Positions 34,556-45,209 of a stretch of DNA of 64,000 nt are shown here, one piece after another (the stretch's first letter is position 1; each line of letters begins with the position of its first letter). The notes below the pieces were generated by a model. It was not told the DNA's origin. It was given only the letters and a program-made list of their open reading frames with translations, and made no database searches. This DNA comes from Alternaria dauci (lineage: Eukaryota > Ascomycota > Dothideomycetes > Pleosporales > Pleosporaceae): NCBI RefSeq assembly GCF_042100115.1, contig NC_091281.1, forward strand, positions 1,240,001 through 1,304,000. Direction: 5' to 3'. The position numbers were made by a program, and so were the translations under genes.

Positions 34556-35964
34556 ATGCTCCAGCAGCGGTCTTCACGATTGCTCTCGTCCCTGGCTCGT
34601 GGCGCCTTGCGTTCGCCTGTAGCACCGCTCAGCGCGTCGCTGCGATGTCGGACCCAGCGGCCATACAGCATTCATGCTGATGTATCTGTCGGGGAGAAGA
34701 TACAGGACATTGACCCTACCAAGCTCTCCATCACCAAGACGACGACGCCAAAAGACCTCCTGCCGCATGAGGAACTCGTCTTTGGCCGCAACTTCTCTGG
34801 TAATAGCTCCAATGGCACCACGACTCGTATCTAACCTACCTGCAAGATCACATGCTCTCGCTCGAATGGACGGCAACACAAGGATGGCTACCGGCACGCA
34901 TCACACCCTACCAGAACCTCAGTCTCGACCCTGCGACGTGCGTCTTCCACTATGCATTCGAGTGCTTCGAGGGCATGAAGGCCTACAAGGACAAGAGCGG
35001 CAACATTAGGCTGTTCAGGCCGGATAAGAACATGGCGAGGTTGAACAAGTCATCAGCACGAATTGCATTGCCGACATTCGACCCTGATGCTCTGACCGAG
35101 CTCATTGGCAAGTTTGTCAAGGAGGACGAACGCTTCGTTCCCGAGTATGTTCAGTTGTTCCGAGTCTTGTGACCAACGCATTGTTCTAACCATGGCAGTG
35201 CACGAGGCTACTCTCTCTACCTTCGCCCGACCATGATTGGCACGCAGCGTACCCTCGGCGTAGGTCCTCCGGCTTCTGCATTACTCTATGTGATCGCTTC
35301 GCCTGTCGGCCCATACTATCCTACCGGTTTCAAGGCCATCTCGCTCGAGGCTACAGACTATGCTGTGCGCGCATGGCCTGGAGGTGTTGGAGACAAGAAG
35401 CTCGGTGCCAACTACGCGCCTTGCATCGTCCCGCAGATGCAGGCTGCGAGCCGCGGCTTCCACCAGAACCTGTGGTTGTTCGGGGAAGAAGAGTACATTA
35501 CAGAGGTCGGCACCATGAACTTGTTCGCAGCCATCAAGAACAAGGAGACGGGGAAGCCAGAGCTGCTCACTGCGCCTCTGGACGGAACGATTCTTGAGGG
35601 AGTCACGCGAGACTCGATCCTTGAACTTGCGCGCGAGCGGTTGGTGCCAAAGGGCTGGACCGTGTCGGAGCGCAAGTTCACCATGAAGGAGGTGGCCGAC
35701 GCTGCCAACGAGGGACGCATGATGGAAATCTTTGGTGCAGGTACTGCTGCCATTGTCGCACCGGTGCGAAAGATTAGCTGGAAGGGACAGCTGGTCGACT
35801 GCGGCCTTGAAGACCACGTCGAAGCCGGCCCAGTGGCGCAGCAGATGAAGGATTGGATGGAGGCCATTCAATACGGCGACGAGGACCACCCGTGGAGGTA
35901 TGAGCTTCGCACTCACTAGTCAAGTATTCCCTCGCTAACATGACACAGTTACAAGGTGATATAA
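34556..35964 (+). CDS. BAT1: mitochondrial branched-chain amino-acid aminotransferase
   Basis: Exons 34556-34799, 34847-35144, 35199-35897 and 35949-35964 give 418 aa; the last exon holds only five codons plus stop. The first 40 residues ([20 protein letters not shown] and on) are Arg/Ser-rich without acids, a mitochondrial presequence. Class IV PLP aminotransferase marks follow: [31 protein letters not shown], the lysine-bearing [16 protein letters not shown], and the class signature [13 protein letters not shown] with [15 protein letters not shown]. The enzyme exchanges amino groups between Leu, Ile or Val and 2-oxoglutarate. I start at 34556 because the upstream in-frame ATG at 34487 would put 23 unrelated residues before the presequence. 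Confidence 0.94.
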
Positions 35965-36360
35965 GTAGCAAGCACATGGTCGGCATGGCGGCAAGACGTT
36001 GTATAGACGAGGTTAGATGGGCTCAGCAGACAGCGGCGTCAAGGACGCGGGGAATGTATATAGATATCGAGACATGACTTGGTGAGGGTGGCGGTGATGC
36101 GGCGGCAGACTGCCATGGTGGGGTAGAAGATCAATGCAGCAGCGTTGCAGCGCGTGCCTGACTACTCTCTGCCTGAATGACGTTCTTGGCTAACGTTGGC
36201 TCCCCACCCCAACCTCTCGTTACACCGACTCATCAACACAGTTCGCGCGCCTCGCAAGCCCCCTCCTCCCCTCAATTGCCCCCCCTCCGCCCAGAGCTGC
36301 GCCGCCACTCGTTGACCCCACCGCCACGCGCCTCCAGGACACGACTCGAAAATTCTCACC
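35965..36360. other. intergenic region before the mtHMG gene
   Basis: Both flanking genes are on the plus strand. The last 150 bp are strongly C-rich (CCCCTCC, CCACCGCC), typical of fungal promoters and 5' UTRs. No gene is visible. Confidence 0.4.
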
Positions 36361-37351
36361 ATGCTGGCCGGCGCGCTCAGCCGCTCTCTCATTGCCCGCA
36401 ATGCCGCTCATGCCCGCCCTCTCTCACGCGCCTTCGCATCTCTTGGCCAGGCCCGCCGGTCCTATGCTACAACCACGCGTGCTACCAAGCCGACCGCGAC
36501 AGTGAAGAAGGCGGTCAAGAAGGCGGCAGCTGCGAAGCCGGCGCCCAAGAAGACTGCCACAACTGCAAAAAAGGCAGCCCCCAAGAAGGCTACGGCGACC
36601 AAGACCAAGACTGCGGCGAGAACAAAAGCCAAGAAGCCAGCTGCTAAGAAAGCAGCGCCTAAGAAGCGCGTCAAGAAGCCGTTGACGGATGAAGAAAAGC
36701 TAAAGGCAAAGATCCGCGACCTACGCGCAAAGGCACTGAAGGAGCCCACGACCACCCGTCCCGTATCAGGCCTCAACGCCTATGTAGCCGCAACAACTGC
36801 TAAGGCTGACGGAGACGGAACCAGTCTTCAAGACTCTGTCCGAGCATTCAAGAATTTGACTCCTGCTGAGCACGAGGTAACTCCAACCCCCCCTTCACCT
36901 TGAGACGCCCATGCACTAAATCTTTGCAGCATTGGAACCACGTCGCCAACGAGCAGACCGCCGCCAGACGAGCCGAGTATCAGGCATTTATCCGTACCCA
37001 CACTCCCGAACAGATCGCGATTGCAAACAGAGCACGTGCCCAGCTACGCAAGTTGCTTGCGGACAAATATAAGGGTGCCCCTGCCCATACTAGGAAACTT
37101 GTGGATGATCGCGCCCCCAAGCCGACCCTCCTTCCCTATGCCGTGTTTCTGAAAGAAAGGCATGCCAGTGGAGACTTCAAGAGCATCAAAGTGACGGACG
37201 CGATCAAACTCATCGCTAATGAGTGGAAGAGTCTAAGCGCTGCCGAGAAGCAGGTATATATCAACCATCACACCTCTGAGACGCCCACTAACCTGCACAG
37301 AAATACCTTGACAACTACACTGCCCAGAAGAAAACTGCTGTAGCTGCATAA
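36361..37351 (+). CDS. mitochondrial HMG-box nucleoid protein with H1-like tail
   Basis: Exons 36361-36876, 36930-37253 and 37301-37351 give 296 aa. The start MLAGALSRSLIARNAAHARP to about residue 40 is a mitochondrial presequence. Residues about 42-112 are almost only Lys, Ala, Thr and Pro (KKAAPKK, KKTATTAKK), like a histone H1 tail. Two HMG-like boxes follow: a divergent one at about 132-200 (GLNAYVAATTAK, HWNHVANEQ) and a clearer one at 235-290 (PKPTLLPYAVFLKERH, IANEWKSLSAAEKQKY). Two HMG boxes after a presequence recall Abf2/TFAM, which coat and bend mitochondrial DNA. Yeast Abf2 (183 aa) has no such long basic region. Nuclear targeting cannot be excluded. Confidence 0.8.
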
Positions 37352-37970
37352 ACCTGTTCCGACGTTGCGCTGGCGATGACTGCCTTCAACCCAGGTGTAA
37401 TGATACAGTCTTCTTTTCAACTCGTTCACCCAGAGCCATACCGATTTCCCTTTGTTAGTCATGATTCAAGTCTCAACGATACCGGGTTTGTCCAGTCTGG
37501 ATATTGGACTTTACTTGGCGTTCTTCTGGTTGAAGGCGGTCGGTTCATGGATGGGTATAGTGGCACATCTGTAGGAAGACATGTTTAAGTAGGTTCGTCA
37601 CGATACTGTAATGCTTCTTCTGCAACCTGTATCAATTCCTTCCCCTTGTAAAATCAAATCTCAACTATCGAGACTTGCCTGGGAACTGCTCTCTGCTCAT
37701 GGTTGCACCACATGTGACATTGCCCACCAATCAGTTAGCGTGCTTTCCTTATCTCTTCACACCCCAGCCAAGCCTAGCAATCTACTCATCCCGCAAACAT
37801 CTTCCCCAGGATGTTCCAGTTGATCTTTTTCCGCGGTAGATAAGCTTGCGTTCTAGATAGGCTCACCTGCGTCATTGGACAAGCCACATTGCTTTCGATA
37901 TGTACTTCGAGTATGCTACATGATGCTGACTTGAACCTCCATGCTTGACCTCAGTCCTGGACAACTAGAC
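37352..37970. other. CLC upstream region
   Basis: Both flanking genes are on the plus strand. An ATG at 37941 is in frame with the CLC protein but in poor context. I see no other gene or repeat. Confidence 0.4.
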
Positions 37971-40504
37971 ATGGCATCTGACCAAGAGAACGGCCATGAG
38001 CGTACGCCTCTACTTCACCAGAGCCGGTTATCACAGCTCCAACATACGCAAGATGAGGAGGCTTCGTCGATCATCGCGTCCACTGTAACCAAAGAAGAAC
38101 AGCAGTTGGCAGGTAGTACGGTTGGAGAACGACTCCCATACAACGATTACACTACAATTGACTGGCTACATGATCTGGTGCTGACGCGTTCCGTTCTCAC
38201 CAAAAAGAATCGCAAGAGTATGCTGATGTGAAGAACAGGTAAAAGACTCGTATCGCTTCCGTCACATCCAATCCCGACGCGGTATCCGCTACAAGACTCT
38301 CGCTCTCTTCGACGCCTGCTCAGGATGGATTGCCGTGGTGGTTATCGGCATCCTTACTGCGTGTATCGCTTTTGTTGTCGACATCGCCGTGGCTACTGTT
38401 TCCGACTGGAAAGTTGGATATTGCCCTGGCCATCCATTCCGAAACCGCGAAGCTTGCTGCACTCCAAGGAAAGCAGAATCCTCTTTACTTCATCCAAATC
38501 AGGTTGAAGAGTGTGGCATGTGGCAGGAATGGACAGGTGACTACGCTTCTGGATTTGCCATCTACGTGGCCATGGCACTGGTTTTCGGTATCCTCAGTTC
38601 GGGTGCGACCATGTTGACCAAGACTACGCTCCCTTCTGCCTCAGACACGCCAGGTTCGACCACAAAATCCAATGGCCATGGCAACGATATGCCAACAACT
38701 CCCACAATAGCTCCCGGTGGCAAAGTAATGTACATGGCCTCCGGCTCCGGCATTCCTGAAATAAAAACGATCCTATCTGGTTTCTCCATCCCATCCTTCC
38801 TCTCCCTACGCGTCCTCGTCGTCAAAGCCTTTGGCGCCATCTTTGCCGTATCAACTGGCATGTGTCTAGGAAAAGAAGGTCCCTTTGTCCACATCTCGAC
38901 CTGTGTGGGTTACCTAGTCGGCCGGTTGTTTCCCAAATACCGGGACAACGGACGTAAAATGCGAGAGCTGCTTAGTGCAGCCTGCAGCTCTGGTCTGTCT
39001 GTTGCGTTTGGCGCACCGATTGGCGGGGTGCTCTTCTCTTACGAGGAGATATCGACGTACTTTCCAAGAAAGGTGCTGTGGAGAGCATTTCTATGCAGTC
39101 TTACGGCGGCCATGGTACTGAAAGAACTCAATCCTACGGGGACGGGTAAATTGGTCCTTTTCGAATCAAACTTTGGGACAGAGTACCAGGCTGTTCACTA
39201 CCTCGTTTTTGTGCTGCTGGGTGTAGCCGGTGGTGTTTTCGGTGGTCTCTTCTGCAAGTTCAACTTCCTGTGGTCGAAGTGGTTCAGGAGCTTTGGGCTA
39301 ATCAAACGGTATCCTGTGCTAGAGGTCGCACTGGTTGTGCTTGCGACTGCGCTTCTCCAGTACCCTAATCCGCTGACGAGGGAACCTGGGGATGTCATCA
39401 TCAAGAATCTGCTCGTGGATTGTGGTGACGACGCTTCAAGGGCGTCTTGGGTCTGTCGGAACGAGAATGTGCGTATAGCGGGAGATGGAGAGACGAATTG
39501 GAGCTACGTGGGCTGGTTAGTCTATGGCACTCTTGCCAAACTCGTTCTAACTACCGTAACATTCGGCATCAAAGTCCCCTCTGGCGTCATCATCCCCGCG
39601 CTGGACGCTGGAGCTTTCTTTGGGCGGCTGGTGGGTCAAACTATCACTTCGATAAGCCCGGGTATCTTCGCCATGGTAGGCGCTGCAGCGTTTCTGGCTG
39701 GAGTATCACGTATGACGATTTCGCTTGCTGTCATCGTAAGTGTTCTTGCTCCCCTCTCTTTTCCCTTCCCGTCCTCTTCTAACATCAAGACAGATGTTTG
39801 AGCTAACCGGCCAACTCTCCTATACTCTCCCATCCATGCTCGCCATCCTGGTCGCAAAGTGGACCGCAGACGCCATCTCAACAGAAGGTGTATATGACCT
39901 CGCTCAAACACTTCTTTCTCACCCCTTCTTAGACCCAGATACCGCTCTATCGATCGTCCGGCAACACAAAGCTTGCGTCGAGGTCCTCATTCCACCTCAA
40001 CGCACCATGTCCGATATCACTGTCTTGGTTCCTGCCAGCAACAAAGTAGCGCTGAATTTGCTCCAAGAAAAGTTGAATGCGTTGAGGGAGAGGGGACTTA
40101 TGGATGCGGGTCTTGTTCTTGTGCAAAAGAACAGTGGGGGCGTGGAAGTGCTGCAGGGTTATATTTCACAGTCTGAGCTGGAGTTTGGGTTGACGAAACT
40201 TGTTCCCAGTACGCTCGTGTCGACGTACGAGGATGTCCAGGTCAGGTTATTGGGCCAGGAGATTGAGGACCCGACCAGTCCGACCAGCTTGGAGATGGAT
40301 CTGACGCCCTTTGTGGACCGAACACCACTGACGATTTGTGCAAAAGCGCCCTTGGAGTATGCCGTCGAGATGTTTGCCAGGCTAGGGCTGAGATACCTGA
40401 TGGTGACTGAGGAAGGGACGGGACGACTGGTGGGCGTGGTAATTAAGAAACGACTAGTAGGATACCTCGAACACCTGAGAGAACACGGAGAGAAAGACGA
40501 GTAA
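37971..40504 (+). CDS. CLC-family chloride/proton exchanger
   Basis: The model 37971-38177, 38239-39735 and 39794-40504 gives 804 aa. The alternative start at 37941 would add ten residues. The ion-path motifs are GSGIPEIKT, GKEGPFVHIST with the gating glutamate kept (which marks exchangers rather than channels), and IKVPSGVIIPALDAGAFFGR. About ten helices precede two C-terminal CBS domains (from about 610 to 800; the last reads LTICAKAPLEYAVEMFARLG). Fungal members such as Gef1 acidify Golgi, endosomes or vacuoles. The exon 1 to 2 join, L|VKDSYRFR, uses an unusual donor GTGCTG at 38178. I chose it because reading on reaches a stop at 38230-38232 and the acceptor AACAG (38238) has a CTGAT branch site. 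Confidence 0.88.
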
Positions 40505-40719
40505 AGTAGACACGGCCAGTAGCAGGCAAACACAATGCACACAATTTGTGGACAATATTTGATTATAGCATCTTTTCGCTAACAAGAAGTTGAGTCGCTT
40601 GCCGTGTTTGTCAAACCATGACCGAGTCGCTCAAAGTACGAATTGAATTACAACGTTGTGTCCACACGTGAAAGTTTCCAACACCAGCCCAGCCCAGTGG
40701 CTTAACGGCCGTGACCAGC

Positions 40720-42294
40720 TTATTCCTCGGCCTCAAGAGGAGCCTCCTCATCGTACTCGTCCTCACCCTCGGAGACGGAAGCCTCCTGGTATTGCTGGTA
40801 CTCGGAAACCAAGTCGTTCATGTTGGACTCGGCCTCGGTGAACTCCATCTCGTCCATACCCTCACCAGTGTACCAATGCAAGAAAGCCTTGCGCCTGAAC
40901 ATGGCAGTGAACTGGTCACCGACACGCTTGAACAGCTCCTGGATGGAGGTGGAGTTACCGACGAAGGTAGAGGACATCTTCAGGCCGCGGGGAGGGATGG
41001 AGCAGAGGGCGGTCTGGACGTTGTTGGGGATCCACTCAACAAAGTAGGAGGAGTTCTTGTTCTGGACGTTGCGCATCTGGTCCTCGACCTCCTTCATGGA
41101 GACCTTACCACGGAAGTAGGCCGAGCAGGTCAGGTAGCGACCGTTGCGGAAGTCGGAAGCAGCCATCATGTTCTTGGGGTCGAACATCTGCTGGGTGAGC
41201 TCGGGAACGGTGACGGCGCGGAAGGAGTGGGAGCCGCGGCTGGTGAGGGGAGCGAATCCGACCATGAAGAAGTGAAGACGGGGGAAGGGGACCATGTTGA
41301 CGGCCAACTTCCTCAGGTCAGAGTTGAGCTGACCAGGGAAACGCAGGCAGGTGGTGACACCCGACATGACGGTGGAGACGAGGTGGTTCAGGTCGCCGTA
41401 CGAGGGGTTGTTCAGCTTGAGGGTCCTCATGCAGATGTCGTAGAGAGCCTCGTTGTCAATGCAGAAGGTCTCGTCCGAGTTCTCAACCAACTGGTGGATG
41501 GAGAGTGTGGCGTTGTAGGGCTCGACAACGGTATCGGAGACCTTGGGGGAGGGCACGACCGAGTAGGTGGCCATCATGCGGTCGGGGAACTCCTCACGGA
41601 TCTTGGAGATGAGGAGCGTACCCATACCGGCACCAGTACCACCTCCGAGGGAGTGGGTGATCTGGAAACCCTGGAGGCAGTCGCAGCCCTCGGCCTCGCG
41701 GCGCACGACATCGAGGACCTGGTCGACCAGCTCGGCACCCTCGGTGTAGTGACCCTTTGCCCAGTTGTTACCAGCACCAGACTGGCCGAAGATGAAGTTG
41801 TCGGGGCGGAACAGCTGGCCAAAGGGACCAGCACGGACGGCGTCCATGGTACCGGGCTCGAGATCGACGAGGACGGCACGGGGCACGAACTTGTTGTTGG
41901 AGGCCTGCTATAGATCAGTATTGGTCTTTTATCTGCCGTATCGAATATCGAGTGACATACTTCGTTGAAGTAGACGTTCATGCGCTCCAGCTGGAGGTCT
42001 GAAGTGCCGTTGTAGACACCAGAGCCGTCGAGGCCATGCTCGCCGGAAATGGTCTGCCAGAAGGCAGCACCAATTTGGTTACCCTGAAAATACTGTTAGC
42101 TGTCGTCTGCGCGGCTGGAGAGGACGAGAGGAGAACTTACGCATTGACCGGTCTGAAGGTGAACCTGTTGCAAGCAAGACGTGTTAGCTGTTGTTCTCCC
42201 TTGTTCGCGCGTGTCCCTGAATGATATCTCGGCGCGGGGCACGACGCGCCACCAGGGACGTGGCAAGGCAGGCGATACGTACAATCTCACGCAT
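40720..42294 (-). CDS. tub2: beta-tubulin, with Tyr at position 167
   Basis: Exons 42294-42283 (MREI), 42164-42141 (VHLQTGQC), 42083-41961 and 41904-40720 give 447 aa, the classic fungal beta-tubulin structure. It pairs with alpha-tubulin in microtubules. The GTP-binding loop [10 protein letters not shown] and the acidic tail [14 protein letters not shown] are intact. Of the residues linked to benzimidazole response, His6, Tyr50, Glu198 and Phe200 are standard, but residue 167 is Tyr (codon 41565-41563) where sensitive fungi have Phe. The last intron ends in TAGCAG, a NAGNAG-type acceptor; use of the first AG would add a Gln. The 400-codon frame on the opposite strand is a shadow. Confidence 0.98.
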
Positions 42295-42807
42295 GTTGGC
42301 GGTTGGGGATGAGGTTAATGGGGAGTGCTGAGGACAAAGTGCGGCGAGCTGGGTTATGGGTGGTCGACAGTGGTGGTGGTGCTGGTGTGGAGAGCAGGAG
42401 GAGCAGAAGCGGTGAGTGCGTTAAAGATCTCAGTGGGTCGTCTGCACGGGCCGTCGACGCTAAGGCTATTTACTAACAACGCGCGCGACCGAAAGCTGGT
42501 GCCTGTTTGCCAGGAGGAGCTAGTCACCGACATGTTCAATACCGCACTAGCATAGCACAAAACACTCGCATTGTGTCTTTCCGTCGAGTGCTTCTATGGC
42601 TTTGCAGTATGCTGTGGCAGGCGTTGCTTCGTCTTGTGGTATGGTTGCCACTCCAGGGCAGCCGCCCAAGTCTTCCTCCCGTCCCAACCAACCCCTGTAA
42701 AATTCTATCCTCCGCATACTCGAAGCTGCGGAATACCGCACAACGCTGATCTTGCAGGTACATGCATAAAATCCCCCCCAATAGCATACATGCTTCACCG
42801 TCACCGC
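42295..42807. promoter_or_regulatory. beta-tubulin promoter region
   Basis: It lies upstream of the minus-strand beta-tubulin start and downstream of the ceramidase stop. No gene or repeat is visible. Confidence 0.45.
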
Positions 42808-43940
42808 TTACAGCTCCTTCTTCGCAGAGCCACTCACATGGCCTCTGGTCAACGCGTCTCGTCGCTTCACAACCTGCGGCATCGTCCAGAAGTTAGGCCA
42901 GTCCAGCTCATACTCGTCTTGCCGGTAGTTGAGGCAATGTCGAAGCCAGACACCCCACACAATGTAGTAGTAGGCTCCGGTTCCCGTCATGAGGTGCCTA
43001 ATGTCATAAGCTTTCGTCGTCTCGCGCATACGTGCAGTACTCACCACCACCCGTGACCCTCCAGTACGAAGCCCCAGGGCATGCCAATCGCCCTCCTCCA
43101 CTGGATCAACTTGGAGCAGTATTCGTTATCGAGACTCCACACTGCGAAACCACCCAAGAAGATGCTTAGACCAAATGCAATCATCTTCCACATGCTACTG
43201 AGAATCTCCTGGTCCCGTGCGTCCTCCCTCTCTTGGACTGCCTTTGCACCTCCATGCGGGCGCGGGTTCGCAGCTTCTCTCTCCTTGGACCGGAAGCGCG
43301 GGCGGATATTCACCTCCATCACATACATGGCCCGGAACAGCACAATGGCTGTAAGGAGCGCGTAGGCGTTTTGATGGAAGGTTGGATCCTGGAGGTAGTG
43401 GTAATATAGCGTAATGAAGACGGCGAGAGACACCAGCCCAACCGCAAGAATAGTGGAGTAGAGCCGTGATCTGCCGTACGAGAACGTCGCAAAGTTCATC
43501 AGACACGTCGTGTAGATCATCGAAAGCTCATCTACAAGCTGCATGGGATCTAGCACGCATTAGATACTGCATGTTGAAGACTTGCTCAGCAGCAAACATA
43601 CATTTCAGAGTGGCGTGGAAGAGGAAGCTTCCAGTTCCAACAATCAAGTAGCCAACAAAGGCCACGAGAAAAACAGTGTCGTGTCCATTCTTTAAACAGT
43701 TGCGTATGCCTTTCGCTGCCAGGTACATGAACAGAAGATTCGTGAGCGTGTTGATAAGTTCTGCAGCGTACTGGGTTACTACATAGTTCTTCTCAGCGTT
43801 AGCCGGCTACCTTGGCAATATAGCGGGTCTTGCTAGCAAACCTCTTCGCACCAGTCGAGGGTAGATGTGACTGGAGAGAACCATCCGTCCTGTTCAGGCG
43901 GATACGGTATCGACGGTAGGCGGGAAAGGAACGCAGCCAT
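42808..43940 (-). CDS. alkaline ceramidase (Ypc1/Ydc1 family)
   Basis: Exons 43940-43842, 43788-43602, 43549-43045 and 42997-42808 give 326 aa. The family opening is present: WFSPVTSTLDWCEENYVV. Conserved polar residues sit in SFLFHATLKYPMQLVDELSM and in GHGWWHLMTGTGAYY, which carry the His and Asp/Ser residues of the CREST-type zinc site. About seven membrane helices are seen. The enzyme hydrolyses ceramide or phytoceramide to a sphingoid base and fatty acid in the ER. The protein ends KKEL, which reads as a KKXX dilysine ER-retrieval signal. The first donor, GTTTGC, is weak, and the acceptor could also lie three bases earlier, adding one Lys. Confidence 0.92.
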
Positions 43941-44390
43941 TCTATCTCTACTCAAACTGTGAACGCAAAAGGGAAAAACGACGAGAACAGGGAATTGCAA
44001 ATGTCTGAACACGACATCAAGCTTGTATCTAGTTCCGGACTTTGCGGAAGGAAAGACTGGAGAACGACAATCAGCGCAAAGAAAGGTCCATGCTTCAGCG
44101 ATAGGCTGTCACGGCTGTCACCTACCGCGCCACGCAACCCAAGGGTACACTTGCGAAAGGGCAGCCCCCGTGCAGTTACTGCTGCCATTAAACTACACGT
44201 CTGTCTAGCACACGTGGGAGAACGCTTGCCAGCAGCGACGGTGCTGTTTTCGGCGTAAATCCGCTAGCCAATCACATCCTCTCAGCGTGCCTCGCAACAG
44301 CCGAACCGAGAAAGCTTGAGAGCGCAGCGCAGCTGGCCACTCTTACGAGACGCGCGAGCATCTTCGGCTTTTAAGAAATATCCACCCACC
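43941..44390. promoter_or_regulatory. divergent promoter region, ceramidase and prefoldin 1
   Basis: The genes face away from each other over 450 bp. A CCAAT box lies at 44268-44272, about 120 bp before the prefoldin start. Confidence 0.45.
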
Positions 44391-44885
44391 ATGTCCATGT
44401 CAAACGAGGCCTTGCAAAAGGTGCGTAGTAATAGCGCATGATTAAAATTGAGAGAAGAGCCTGGGCCCTAATAACGAAAATCTAGGTCCTGCAAGAGATT
44501 AGCCAGAAGAAGGCCTTCGCGGAACAACAACTCGTCATCGTCAAACAGCAAAAAGCCGCCAGGGCTCGAGAGGGCCGTATGCTCCAGCTCACCTCCTCCG
44601 AAGTCTCGTCACTACCTGCAGAGACCAAGGTGTACGAGGGGGTTGGAAAGATGTAAGTCATTCGCCTCACAATTGCGGGGGAGGCAAGAGATGCTTTGAA
44701 GAGACTGACTCGTGGTGAACAGGTTTGTCTGCACACCTATTCCTGATGTGCAGAAGCGACTCCAGAGTGAGAGTGAGGCGCTGAACAAGGAGATGGTCAA
44801 CTTGGATAAGAAGGAGGATTATCTGGAGAAGACGTACACGAACAGCAAGAACAGCCTCGAGCAGGTGCTCAAAGGCGCTGCTTGA
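44391..44885 (+). CDS. PFD1: prefoldin subunit 1
   Basis: Exons 44391-44420, 44486-44652 and 44723-44885 give 119 aa. The chain is one long N-terminal helix (LQEISQKKAFAEQQLVIVK), a beta-hairpin core (LPAETKVYEGVGKMFVCTP) and a second long helix (LQSESEALNKEMVNLDKKED), the usual prefoldin-beta layout. Prefoldin is a hexamer that passes unfolded actin and tubulin to the chaperonin CCT. Its neighbour one gene away is beta-tubulin, a client; that closeness may be chance. The length matches the family. Confidence 0.92.
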
Positions 44886-45209
44886 AGATGCTAGGTGTAC
44901 TTCGGTATGGGAGTTCAAGGAAAACAAGGATGCCAATGGATTGTATGAGTTAAAAAGAACAAGTCAGCAGTTCTGCCGTTACTGCTGAGCACCGAGAACC
45001 ATTGTTCGAGCCGCAATGCGACGGATGCTAGCAAAAGACCATGTATCGTTCAACAGCAGGTTGGACGGCTGATCTGCGTCGTCGATGCTGATAAAGGCAC
45101 ATCAAATATCAAGAATCAATACATTCGAGGACTGCTCGAGTAGCACAGCGTCATATCTTATATCGTGTATTCGTCGTTTTTTGGTAGACTAGTATTCTTT
45201 TAGACACAC
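44886..45209. other. convergent intergenic region
   Basis: It holds the 3' flanks of prefoldin 1 (+) and the E2 gene (-). Nothing else is visible. Confidence 0.45.

Noticed and set aside
37941..37970. Earlier ATG for the CLC protein
   Set aside because: Poor start context (T at -3); the ATG at 37971 has G at -3 and G at +4. Either could be used, so only mentioned.
40711..41913. 400-codon plus-strand frame opposite beta-tubulin
   Set aside because: Shadow of a strongly codon-biased gene; the minus strand codes for an unmistakable beta-tubulin.
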